Shown: positions 11,008-21,831 of the stretch, piece after piece
How positions within the stretch are numbered: position 1 is the first letter of the stretch
Layout: the number at the start of each line of letters is the position of its first letter
NCBI GenBank assembly: GCA_014529385.2
Contig: CM043953.1
Span: forward strand, 108,818,549 to 108,882,548
DNA from: Adiantum capillus-veneris
Lineage: Eukaryota > Streptophyta > Polypodiopsida > Polypodiales > Pteridaceae
Length of the DNA: 64,000 nucleotides
Direction: 5' to 3'
Position numbers and translations under genes: made by a program
The notes under the pieces: model-generated
Database searches by the model: none
What the model saw: the letters and a program-made list of their open reading frames with translations, nothing else
What the model was told of the DNA's origin: nothing

Positions 11008-11657
11008 ACATGGCATGGGACTCCCTGCGATGACGTGGCAGTGGCGGACTTCAACCTACACCAAATTTCGTTGCATGGTCGCACTCATCAGAGCTCGATA
11101 CGAGCCGCTGCGAAGCGTTTTCTTCCTTGCGCCATCTCTCCACGCTGCCTGCCCTGCTTCTTCCCATTTTTCCTCGTTTTCACACTTCCAAAAAACTTCT
11201 TAATTAAAGTGGGTGCCCATCTCTTGGGAGGCCAATGCCCCAAAACCCTTTTCTCGGGTGTCCTTTGGACCTCATCATGGGCGGTCTTAAAATTTGGTTG
11301 CCCTTGGGCATTGGGCGCGGCCTCACCTTACGATGTTAAGGGAGGGCGTCCCATTTTCCTTGGGCGGCCACAGCTTCATAGTGGAGGGCACCACATTTGA
11401 TACGCATCCTGCTTTCGTAAAGGTGCCACTAGCCATCGACTAACATTATCATTGTGAGTTTTTGTTGCCCATTTCAGTGTGGCGGACATTGCCACGGCCA
11501 TTTAGATGCAAGTATAAGTGATTGCTTTCGCATTTGCTCAAAATAACCAATTTCTTGGCCCTGCCTCTGTTGGGTTATCCCGTAATCATTTCATTCCAAG
11601 AGATGACATTCCAAACATAATGCTCCTCGAGCACTTATTGATCTTTTAATTGCACTA

Positions 11658-11662
11658 CATTC
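11658..11662. repeat. target-site duplication of C, left
   Basis: CATTC directly precedes the 5' LTR and is repeated exactly after the 3' LTR at 17214-17218. This is a standard 5-bp duplication made by integrase. Confidence 0.95.
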
Positions 11663-11854
11663 TGTTGGGGTATAAAGCCCAATGTGGTCGCCCAGGTAAG
11701 TGGGCGGGCCGCCAGGTATGTACACATATTCTTTTGTAAAAACCTAATAAGAACTCACTATGCTCTACACATTACAGTAGAGCGAGTTCACCATATCGTC
11801 GTGCTCTTCTTCTCGCACTCTCTCTCGCGTCGCACTTCCGCTCGTACTCCTTCA
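11663..11854 (+). repeat. 5' LTR of copia C
   Basis: It starts TGTTGGGGTATAAAGCCC and ends CTCCTTCA. It differs from the 3' LTR only where CCAGGTATG reads CCAAGTATG in the 3' copy. A TATAAA motif lies 8 bp from its start, although at that distance it is more likely part of a terminal stem than a promoter. Confidence 0.95.
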
Positions 11855-11856
11855 AC

Positions 11857-11868
11857 TGGTATCAGAGC
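11857..11868 (+). other. primer-binding site of C
   Basis: TGGTATCAGAGC lies two bases after the LTR. It is the complement of the 3' end of plant initiator Met-tRNA, the usual primer of copia elements. Confidence 0.95.
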
Positions 11869-12952
11869 TCTGATCGAGGCTCGGGGCAGCACTGTAGGAG
11901 GCTAGAGTCACCAGCTCAGATTGGAGTGAAATTCGACAAGCGAAGACACGGCCCCAAATCCTATGGGAGAGCCCGAATGGCTTGGTGTTCTCAGAATTTC
12001 ATTCTGAGGTCATCTCGGCCACTGTTCGGCTTCGACAAAGGTCTGTGCAGGCCATTTTCGACTACGTGGTCTCGACGGGTGCAGATCCGACTCTGCAAAT
12101 TTGGGGTTTTTCGGCCTACGACTGCAGGTGCTGAGGATATCGACACTCCTAGAGTGTTGATTTGTGGCTGTCTACACATCGAAGGACGGCTCACAGTTCT
12201 TGGAGGCGTGTCACATACGACACGGGCGCATCTACACACAGACTATAGGCGACATCCACTAGTTCATCAGGTAGCTTGTGTTTGCTGCTTCATATTCCAG
12301 ATTTCATCCTGACATTGCAGGTACTTCCACATGGGATGTATTGTCAGAGATTATGTATGTTTGTTGACGGTTTGCTGGCTGTAAGTCACGCAGCAAACAA
12401 CCGCCGCAGCGGTTACAGCATATAGTGGGAAATTTGTGGATGTATGACTTTGTGGGAAGTCTATGTACTGTCAGATTTACTGCAGCCTTTGTTGAGGGTC
12501 GAGTGAGGTTTTATTGAGCTGGGGGATTCTCGAATGTTGAGATCCTTTCGGTGATACAGGTCTTGGAGCGATCCCTCGAGCACCCTTAGATAGGCAGCTA
12601 GGATGTATTGACTGTGAGTTAGACAGTTGGGATTGCATCTTTGCTTTACTGCCGTTGAGGCATTGTCGCAGTCTATGCTTACAGGACAGTGACAGGACAG
12701 TCAGAGACAGTACAGGTGCAGGACAGGTTTACCCGCAGCTTACAGTGCCAGAGAGACAGTGTTTTTTGAGCTTTTTTTTGGTATGTTTTTAGTACACCAG
12801 AGCCATTTTACAAAGGAGACTCTGCCAAAATTTCTGCAGAATCTGAAGCTTTCTTGGTTCATTTGACAGGTTGATATTGGTTCAGAGGTCAGTTTACAGG
12901 GGAAACTCTGCCGAATTTTTCCCAGAAAAGTAAACTACTGTGAAGTGTAGCT
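11869..12952 (+). other. untranslated leader of copia C
   Basis: About 1.1 kb separates the primer site from the gag start, with no long ORF in the gag frame. It holds a GGACAGT-rich stretch (about 12680-12730) and an imperfect direct repeat of about 34 bp (12807-12841 and 12893-12926, both containing ACTCTGCC and ending CAGAA) just before gag. It may contain packaging or translation signals, but nothing in the sequence proves that. Confidence 0.6.
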
Positions 12953-13354
12953 ATGGCTGGATCACAGGACACTACTCTTTACAATATCAAGAAGCTGGAT
13001 GGAACCAATTTCCCATTGTGGAAGAAGCAGATTTGGCACGTGTTGGTACAAAAGAAGCAGATAAAACCTATAAAGCTCAAGGGGATAAAACCAGAAGATA
13101 TGGACGAAGATGAATGGAACGAAATGGATGAATTGGCACTTTCTACCATTATGCTAACTTTGGAAGAAAGCGTTTACTTCAATGTAGCAGACGAGATGTC
13201 GGATTATCAAGCATGGTTAAAGATGAGTGATCTTTATGAGAAGCAGAGTGCAGCTTCACAGGTATACTGGCTTAAGAAGCTTGTTGACTTGAAGATGAAA
13301 GAAGGGACACCTATGCCCAATCATCTGAATGAATTCAACACAATCTATAGCTAG
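12953..13354 (+). pseudogene. copia C gag, N-terminal part
   Basis: The start ATG at 12953 follows the leader and gives MAGSQDTTLYNIKKLDG, then NFPLWKKQIWHVL, the copia gag N-terminal signature. Helical gag repeats follow (DYQAWLKMSDLYEKQSAASQ; LVDLKMKEGTPM). The frame ends at TAG 13352-13354 in NTIYS-stop-LSAQG. The same frame continues at once with gag sequence, so this is a premature stop, most simply CAG to TAG (Gln) judged by related copia gags. Confidence 0.88.
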
Positions 13355-15070
13355 TTGTCAGCTCAAGGTGTCAAGTTTGATGAACCTGTTAGAGCTATGT
13401 TCCTGTTGATCACATTGCCGGAAAGTTGGGACACTTTTCGCACAGCTTTGAGTAATTCTGCACCTCCAGATGTTTTGAACATAGCAGGTGTAGAAGGAAG
13501 TCTGCTTACTGAAGAAACCAATAGAAAGACAATGGACAAAGGCAAAGGAACAGCCTTAGTTGTAAGGGGAAGGACCAAAGAAAAGTACAAAGGTGGAAAG
13601 AGGAATCAGTCTCGTAGCAAGTCCCGCAGTGCTAAAGGCAAGAGTGACATAGAATGCTACCATTGTGGCAAGAAGGGTCACATGAAAAGAGACTGCAGAG
13701 AATGGAAAGCAAAAAAAGGCAAAGAGAAAGCTGAAGACCATGGTGAGAAGAACAAGTCCTCAATGAAGATTCAAGAAATAAATGTGACAAACACTGTTGA
13801 AGAGGATGACAGTCTAGTGTCAGGAGACATCTACTTCTTGAATAATACAATGGACTCAACTCTTCTTACAGCATCTGATGGAAATGCACTGAGTGACTGG
13901 ATTATAGACTCAGGGGCATCACTTCATGTGTCTCCAAACAAGGAGTGGTTTACTTCTTATGTGACCACTAAAGATCATGTTCGGCTAGGCAATGGGAAGA
14001 CATGTGAGATCTTAGGTGTTGGAGATGTTCAATTGAATTTTCAGAATGGCTCTTCTTGCACGCTGAAGAATGTGAGACATGTTCCCGCAATTACAAAGAG
14101 CTTGATCAGCACAGGTTTACTTGATGATGCTGGCTACGTCACCACTTTTGGACAGAACATGTGGAAGATATCCAAGGGTTCTATGACAGTAGCACATGGA
14201 GTAAAGTCTGGAGGACTTTACATGATTTATGTATCAAATGTCTCAAAAAATGTAATCAATGTAACCGAGCAGCCGAACGTTTCTTTGTGGCATAGCCGGT
14301 TAGAACATATGTCCAAGAAGGGAATGGAAATCTTGTCTCGTTCTGGTTATTTGCCTGGCTTTTCATTTAATGATTTTGAATTCTGTGAACATTGTCTGTA
14401 TGGTAAGCAAACACAGCAGCCACATAAGCATAGAAGCAGTAGAAGAGATACACAGTTGGCACTTGTTCATAGTGATTTGTGTGGACCTATGCCTAACCGA
14501 TCTCTAGGGGGAGCTTCTTACTTTATGACATTTATAGATGATTACTCGAGGAAAGTATGGGTTTACTTTCTCAAGCACAAGGATGAAGCGTTTAGTGTTT
14601 TCAAAACGTTTGTGACACTTGTGGAGAATCAGAGTGGCAAGAAGCTTAAATGCTTACGCACTGACAATGGTGGAGAGTATGTTTCAAAGGCCTTTCAGGA
14701 CTTTTGTGAGTCAAAAGGTATAAAACGTGAACTTACTGCTCCTTACAATCCTCCTCAAAATGGTGTTGCTAAGAGGATGAATAGGACCATACAAGAGAAG
14801 GTCAGAAGTATGATGTCTAATGCACAGCTTCCAAATGGGTTTTGGGCTGAAGCTGTATCAACAGCTGTTCATCTTGTAAATAGATCTCCTAGCAAGGTTT
14901 TGCAAAAGGATTCAGTGCCAGAGATGGTATGGTCAAGCAAAATGCCCTCATACAAGCATCTCAGAGTCTTTGGCTGTGAGGCATATACTCACGTTCCAAA
15001 GGAATTTAGGAACAAACTTGAGCCAAAGAGTAGAAAGTGCATCTTTCTAGGCTATGGTAATTTTGGTTAG
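13355..15070 (+). pseudogene. copia C gag C-terminus, protease and integrase
   Basis: This continues the gag frame. A zinc knuckle (CYHCGKKGHMKRDC) is followed by protease WIIDSGASLHVS, the GAG-pre-integrase region (LWHSRLEHMSKKGM), the integrase finger (CEHCLYGKQ) and the core with HSDLCGPMP and RTDNGGEY. The third catalytic residue, exactly 35 residues after the second Asp, is Lys (codon AAG 14771-14773 in NGVAKRMNRT) where the family has Glu. TAG at 15068-15070 ends the frame in GYGNFG-stop-MGYRLWDP. Confidence 0.92.
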
Positions 15071-15528
15071 ATGGGGTATAGACTTTGGGATCCCGAATCT
15101 AGAAAGGTTGTCTGCAGCAATGATGTTAACTTTAATGAATCAAAATATCATTCTAAACCAGAGAGGGTTGAGGAGATTAGAAGAGTTGTCTTCCAAGAAG
15201 ATGGACCTGCACGTGCAAGACAAAATGTCAGGTCTCAAGAGGAGCAAGGACAGGATAGAGTGGAACCACAGGTTGTGGCTGAGCTTGAGCCACCTATTGT
15301 GCGTAGATCTGGACGTGTCACGCGACCTCCTGATAGGTTTGTTCCATCTATGAACTATGTCATGTTGACTGATTGCAATGAGCCTTCATGTTACAAGGAA
15401 GCAGTTCAAATGAAAGACTCCGAGAATTGGCAATTGGCCATGCAGTCAGAGATGACAGCTCTGCATAAAAACAAGACATGGAAGCTAGTTAAATTACCAC
15501 AGGGCAAAAAGGCTCTACCTTGTAAATG
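15071..15528 (+). pseudogene. copia C integrase-RT linker and RT start
   Basis: This is the same frame as the preceding segment after the TAG. It gives MGYRLWDPESRKVV, an acidic linker, then the start of the RT domain (ENWQLAMQSEMTALHKNKTW and LPQGKKALPCKW). At 15527-15529 one base is missing compared with the usual CKW-V-Y-K reading, so translation leaves the RT frame and ends at 15655. Confidence 0.88.
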
Positions 15529-16932
15529 GTTTACAGGTATAAGATCACCGCTCATGATAGTCAGCCAAAGTACAAAGCCAGGCTTGTTGCCAAGGGCTTT
15601 AAGCAAGAACAAGGCATTGACTTTGATGAAGTCTTCTCTCCGGTGGTCAAGATGACTACATTGAGATGCTTTCTTGCATTGGTTGCCATATTAGATTTGG
15701 TGTTGCACCAAATGGATGTCAAGACAGCGTTCTTGCATGGTGATTTAGATGTGAAAATTTACAAGCAGCAGCCAGAAGGGTTTGTTGAGAAAGGCAAGGA
15801 AGATTGGGTATGCCAGTTGTTAAAGAGTCTTTATGGCTTAAAACAATCACCGAGGGCATGGTACCATAAATTCCACAAGTTTATGCTTTCTCAAGGCTAC
15901 AAACGTAGTGAGTTCGATCATTGTCTATATACAAAGAAGACTAAGGATGGTAGTTGGTTGATCCTTATTTTGTATGTGGATGACATGTTGATTGCTGGCA
16001 AGCACTTGGAAGAAATTTCAGCTTTGAAGTCAAAGATGGCAAAATCGTTTGACATGAAAGACTTGGGTGAGGCAAGTCATATACTTGGTATGCGCATTGA
16101 GAGAGACAGATCAAAGAAGTTGATTTGGTTATCTCAAACAGAGTATATTGACAAGGTTTTGCAACGTTTCAATATGGAGAAGGGAAAGGCATTGAGTGTT
16201 CCATTGCCACCATATGTGAAACTTAGCAAACAAGATTGTCCTGCGTCTGAGGAAGAACAGGCTGAAATGGATAAGATTCCATATGCGTCTGCAGTGGGTA
16301 GTTTGATGTATGCAATGATTGCTACTCACCCAGACAGTGCATTTGCAGTGGGAGTAGTAAGTCGTTACATGTCAAACCCAGGCAAGAAACATTGGGAGGC
16401 AGTGAAAGGAATATTGAGATACCTGAAAGCTACAAAGAGTATGCGTATATGCTATGGGAGTCAAGAGCTAAGTGTGAAGGGTTTTACAGACTCAGATTAT
16501 GCAGGTGACTTAGACAACCGAAGGTCTACGTCAGGGTATGTCTTTACATTGGCTGGTGGAGCAGTATCGTGGCGTTCTAGATTACAAGATTGTGTTACTC
16601 AGTCTACTACAGAGGCTGAATATGTTGCAGCATCAGACGCATGCAAAGAATCAATTTGGCTTAATCGACTAGTAACAGATTTGGAAATCAAAGAAGAGAT
16701 GCCTGTGTTATATTGTGATAGTCAAAGTGCTATACAATTGGCTCGCAATCCAGTTTATCACTCAGAGACAAAGCATGTGGATGTGAAGTATCATTTCATC
16801 AGGGAAATGCTCGAGGATAAGCAACTTCAGCTTGTCAAAGTTCACACCACAGAAAATCCTGCTGATCTACTTACAAAAGGACTTCCCTCAGAGAGCTTTG
16901 CGCATTTTCGCAAGCACTTAGGTGTAGGGTAG
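15526..16932 (+). pseudogene. copia C reverse transcriptase and RNase H
   Basis: Starting just after the frameshift, the frame reads VYRYKITAHDSQPKYKARLV, then KTAFLHGDLD, LYGLKQSPRAWY and the catalytic LYVDDMLIAG. RNase H follows with FTDSDYAGDLDNRRSTSGY, TTEAEYVAASDACKE, YCDSQSAIQLARNP and the tail HTTENPADLLTKGLP. All catalytic residues are present and the frame is open to the natural stop at 16930-16932. Confidence 0.93.
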
Positions 16933-17010
16933 TACATCACTTCTCTACATCTCTTGTATATTAGCTTGTATAGTAGCTTCTCTCACACTTAAAGTACCAC
17001 ATTGGACTTT

Positions 17011-17021
17011 AAGTGGGAGGT
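17011..17021 (+). other. polypurine tract of C
   Basis: AAGTGGGAGG lies directly before the 3' LTR. It is in the loop of an inverted repeat whose arms are 16998-17012 (CCACATTGGACTTTA) and 17032-17046 (TAAAGCCCAATGTGG). Confidence 0.85.
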
Positions 17022-17213
17022 TGTTGGGGTATAAAGCCCAATGTGGTCGCCCAGGTAAGTGGGCGGGCCGCCAAGTATGTACACATATTCTTTTGTAAAA
17101 ACCTAATAAGAACTCACTATGCTCTACACATTACAGTAGAGCGAGTTCACCATATCGTCGTGCTCTTCTTCTCGCACTCTCTCTCGCGTCGCACTTCCGC
17201 TCGTACTCCTTCA
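17022..17213 (+). repeat. 3' LTR of copia C
   Basis: It is 192 bp, 191 of 192 positions identical to the 5' LTR by direct reading, and ends CTCCTTCA followed by the CATTC duplication at 17214-17218. Confidence 0.95.
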
Positions 17214-17218
17214 CATTC

Positions 17219-17531
17219 TATAGCAGCCTGTTGAACCCCAAAAACTCCCAGATGGCACTCCGATCCAGCGGACTGGACTGGCATAGAAGTGGCCCCCGGT
17301 GAATCTTTAACGGTCCATATCTTGGCAACCGTAGCTCTTATTGCTGATCTGAAAAGATTGATGTGCTCCACAAAGTGAGCACTTCAGGCCCGTGCATTCA
17401 CTTCAATTCTGTCACCTCAGCTGCAGTTGCCCAATCCGGTATGGATCTACAATCAACTTGAACTTTAAACTGCAATAACTTCTTCACCATAGCTCCAATC
17501 AAGGAGCCGTAAAGACAGGCTGGTAGAGCAC
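17219..17531. other. unassigned block between C and D
   Basis: This is the right half of the locus interrupted by C. It has no supported ORF in either strand. It does not continue the RT that borders the other end of D. Confidence 0.5.
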
Positions 17532-18486
17532 TATTGGAGGCTCGCCATAGCATAGGCAATCTCCCACAAATCTATCAATCTAGAGAGAGAGAGCATGACC
17601 CGGCTAGGGCTTGGAGGCATCACACAAATAATGTGCGAGAGCGTCATCGGATGCAAAGATTGAGAGGATTCAAGAGAGTGCATCCTCCAATGCAAATAGA
17701 AATCATCCCAAATCAACTAATGCTAATCGCACATCAAGCATCAATTTCAAGCAATCATCTACACACATCAAGCAACGAAGTGAAACACACTAATCTTGGA
17801 ATCTCTCAAGCACAACTCTAATTACATGCATTGACAATTAAGCACACGAGATCGCATTCAAGTCGGCCACCCCAACCATGCCCATCATGGTGTCCAAATC
17901 AAGTCATACATAATCAAATTAAGCTCAAGGATTCTTAAACCTACACACACACACAAGCACACCATTAGAGGACAACTCTAATCCCTCAATCACGAGTACA
18001 TCCACTCCGCTTAATCGAGAGAGTTAGATAAAGACTCCACTAATCGGAGTAGCTTAGCAAAAGTAAGAGTTAGATTAGAGAAGATCAACACTTCAAAATA
18101 ATGAAGGAAATTAGATAAACATGATTGACAACATAATGAAGACTAGATTAATTAAGAGAGGATTACACTAATTACATGTGATTAGCACTAGCCTTCTAAG
18201 CATGGGCATTAAGCTCAAAGGCTAGGCCATCAAGAGCTACTCTAGAGAGAGAGTTCTCAAAAGGACCACTCAAGAATTGACCTCTCATTAAGCATAGGGC
18301 TCTTTTATAGCTTTGGGCCTCAAACCCTTCAACTATGGGATAAAGTGAGCTCTCTAGCCTAGAATCATACAACTTTGGAACTCCTAAGTGAGCCCAAGCC
18401 CTATACAATAAAAAGTAAATACTATGCACTATGGCACATCCACAACTTTGGTGCATAATTGGTGTAGCCGTTAGCCGCTTCTAACA
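17532..18486 (-). repeat. 3' LTR of element D
   Basis: The low-coordinate copy starts TATTGGAGG, a change from the TGTTGGAGG of the other copy, and ends CTTCTAACA. A minus-strand TATAAAAG is at 18302-18309. The 86-codon open frame inside it (18196-18456) is repeated in the other LTR and has no family match, so I do not call it a gene. Confidence 0.9.
18302..18309 (-). promoter_or_regulatory. TATA box in LTR D (3' copy)
   Basis: The minus strand reads TATAAAAG within a CTATAAAAGAGCCC context, in element orientation. Confidence 0.55.
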
Positions 18487-18499
18487 CTCCCCCCTTCCT
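18487..18499 (-). other. polypurine tract of D
   Basis: The minus strand reads AGGAAGGGGGGAG directly before the LTR start TGTTAG. Confidence 0.8.
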
Positions 18500-21417
18500 A
18501 ATTTGGTGCACGTCCTCGTGTGCCGGTGAAGCAAGACACGGTGACATGGTAGAAAGCAAGTCCAAGGAAGAAATGTCGAGCTCCAAAACATAAGAACAAG
18601 TAATGAGCATCAAAGGCCACCAACAATGTTTAAAACATGAAGTATAAATGAACAATCATGCAAAGTGATTTTTTGCTTCTAAAAGATGGGTCAATCATAG
18701 TCAAAAACTAGACAACATAAAGCAAAAAAAATACTCGAACTATTGTGAAGATTAAACTACTCAAAATTTTAGTTTTATGCATAAAACACAAGCAATCAAT
18801 TATGACCCTAGGTTAATGCAAGTTCATAAACCTACTAGCCTAAAAACTATGTGAACAATCTTAATAAATCATTCAAGTCTATCATGTCTATGGGCTATAA
18901 AAAAGCTCATAATCTATTAGTACATTGTCAAAGTTTTTTGAAGCTCATGGAAGTTTTGATTTAGTCATTCATTGAAAAATTAAAGCACAATCACAAGGCT
19001 ACCACCCCAAGGCAAGTCTAGGTGCGACTCTCAGCTCCTTGAACCCTCAAGAAGGTGTTCCAAAAGCCTACTAGCTTACCAAGGCAACGGCTAACCCCTA
19101 TCAACCCAGGGCATCGGTTTAGGGTCTTGACCAAGCGAGCCAAGGTGATTCCCCTTGCCTACCGAGTGCCAATAAGGCGCTAGGCCTTACATAGACACAA
19201 CATAACATATAATTTTTATTTCATGTGCCTTAGTAGCATTTTTGCTTCTTTTTTGGACACTTCTTTGCTTCATGGTTCATTTTTTAGCACATTTTTATTG
19301 CTTCCTTTATGAGATACTAGTGGCAATTGGACTAAAAAGATTAAAGCCTAATCATAGGCCTAGGTCATGACAAAAATGAATGGAATATTAAGACTTATCA
19401 CTATGAATCGAGGACTAGCAAGAAATGAACCTACATTAACCTAAGGTCAAGGCCAATTACCTATGATTAGCATTCATAAAACCTAATTTTTTGGTGAGTT
19501 TAATTTTCACAAAGTAAAGTGTTGAACTTTAAACTGCCTAGTCTTTCTAACATGAAAAAGCCATAGCTTAGAAGCAAAATTTCACTTAAACCAAGCAAGA
19601 GAATGGAGAGATGAACAAAGAGCAAAATCATGGAAGGATTACACCTATTCATGCTCTTTGTAAATTGTGCATCCTTTGTGTAGAGAAGTCTCTTGATCCG
19701 TTTTATTTGCAAAAAGAAGCCTTTTGAAGCTAAGTGTAAACACCAACTACAAAAGCCAATTATTGAAATCCAAAAGCACACCAAAAAACATTAATGAAAA
19801 CCTAAAGCTAGGGTCTTGCATACCCGAATTTGCCAAAGGGAAAAAACCCAAGGGAAAAAAAAAGCCTTTGGTTATGCACATGATGCTCTAAAGTAGCAAA
19901 TTTATGTATACATATAAACCGTGAAAGATAAAATGAGCTTCTACATAAGCAAATAGTGCAATTTCAACCATCTCTCATGCATGATTCAAAGTTGACTAGT
20001 TTCTAGCTCACTTGAAGTATGGAATTTAAAACAAGCCAAGAGCTAAAACATAATGCAACTTTGATGAAATGAAGTGGCTCTCGACAACCAAATTTTACAA
20101 TTTAAAGCTTTCCAAAAAGTTGGCTAACAACTAGCTCAATAAATTTTACAATTTTAGAGCATACTCTATGAGCTAGAGATGACTGCAACTTAATGAAATG
20201 AAAATGAATGGCTCTCACTAGCCAAATTATGTACTTGAAAGCTCAAAAAAGTTGGGTAAACACTAGCTCAAATGGAAACATTTTAACTCTTGACCAAGCT
20301 ATGAGCTAGCTTTTATACAAATCTTAACTAAAGAATTTGGTATGGCTCTAAATAGCCAAGTTTTGCAATATTGCAATGATGACCCCTCCTTGGGTCAATG
20401 GAATCTCTTGTTGCCCACAGCCCTTCAAAATAAATTCAATTGTTAGTGCTCTTTAGCTTTTGATCATCCAATATAAGCACTAAAACTTGCACAAAGCCAA
20501 GTTCAAAATTTTACGCACACTCTTGTCCATCAAAACAAGCTCAATTTTAATGCTTTCAAATAATTTCTCATTCAATTCAAGCATTAAAAATGCACAAGCA
20601 GTGTTAAGTTTAAGCACAAAGTCCGACCAAGAAATCACAACTCATCATTTAGTGCAACTCTCTCATGAAGCTCACATGCATGTCAAATAGAGCTTGCCAT
20701 TTTCGTGCAAATGATAATTTCAATCAAGCCAAGCACTAGAAGAATTCTCAATCACAAGCCCAAAATTTTACTACCCTCTCATGGTCATTCAAGAAACCCA
20801 ATTTAGTGCTATGCCATGATTTTTGCATACATCTTAAGCACTAAAAAAGTAACGAACAATGCCAAACCCAAACTTTCAATGCACACCCTGGATGATCACA
20901 TCCAACTAGCACCCATACGGCATGCATAGCAAGGGAAAAAGAGAGCATAAGATGAAGTGAATTGAAACTCCCTCGAAGCATCAAAACCTTGTTTTGTATC
21001 ATTGGACACCATCCTTTAAAAAAAAACATTTATTAGTGCTTGCGGAAGTTTTTATTCAATCCAAACTCCAAAATCTATCACATTCCACCACAAACTTGGC
21101 AATTTTTATGTAGCTCTATGAACAATTGTTCACCCATTGCACAGTAAATCAACGCATTTGCTCTCATGCTCTCATGTAGCATATATTGACATTGGAAGCA
21201 AGAAAAGAGAGACAAAGAGGCACTGATCAAATATACCCAAATGATTAGCTCGTGCCCACATGCATTGTGTAGCATACATAACAAAATAGTGTCACCCCAT
21301 AAAGAGGGCTTCGACTCGAGTGATCACTAATTTTCAGATTATCTAGTGCATGGAGCTATTGACCCCATATTGTGAGTCCCAATATTGCATTATTATTCAA
21401 TCCATGGAGCTTTGATA

Positions 21418-21831
21418 GATTGACTTTGTAAAAATCTTCCAGAAGCAGTGAAAATTTCAGTTTCCAAAGTTCCTAATCCTTCCCTTTTGAGTCAAGCTAT
21501 GGGGTGTGAACCCACCTTAAGATTTGTATGAAGTTTTACCTTAATTTTTTATATGTTGCTTGTCATCGACGTGCAGGGGGCCGAGGAGTGCGCACAGTAT
21601 AGTGTGTGTGTAGTGTGTTGTGGGGATTGACTTTGTCAAAATCTTCCAGAAGCAGTGGAAATTTCAGTTTCCAAAGTTCCTAATCCTTCCCTTTTGAGTC
21701 AAGCTATGGGGTGTGAACCCACCTTAAGATTTGTATGAAGTTTTACTTTTATTTTTTATATGTTGCTTGTCATCGACGTGCAGGGGGCCGAGGAGTGCGC
21801 ACAATATAGTGTGTGTGTAGTGTGTTGTGGG
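21418..21831. repeat. 207-bp tandem duplication
   Basis: Copies at 21418-21624 and 21625-21831 both run from GATTGACTTTGT to GTGTGTTGTGGG with only a few substitutions. This is a local duplication inside D. Confidence 0.9.

Larger units (their letters stand above)
10023..11657. other. unassigned block left of element C
   Basis: I see no supported gene. The first 400 bp are AT-rich and the middle (10400-10950) is CT-rich with GA runs. The last 700 bp contain GC-rich stretches (GGGCGGTC, GGGCGCGGCC) that resemble retrotransposon U5 or leader DNA. Two short perfect inverted repeats lie at 10216-10231 and 10988-11007. Together with 17219-17531 this is the locus into which C inserted. Confidence 0.5.
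11663..17213 (+). mobile_element. Ty1/copia retrotransposon C (structurally complete, 5551 bp)
   Basis: The element has two 192-bp LTRs that differ at one position, a CATTC target duplication, a Met-tRNA primer site, a 1.1-kb leader, gag-PR-IN-RT-RNase H in copia order, and a polypurine tract. The near-identity of the LTRs indicates a recent insertion. Despite this, coding is broken by two in-frame TAG codons (13352-13354 and 15068-15070), a one-base deletion near 15527-15529, and a Lys at the catalytic Glu of integrase. It is therefore a recently inserted but defective copy, perhaps mobilised in trans. Confidence 0.95.

Noticed and set aside
18196-18456. 86-codon open frame repeated at 25510-25770
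   Set aside because: It is the same stretch of the two LTRs of D; it starts at an LTR end and has no domain.
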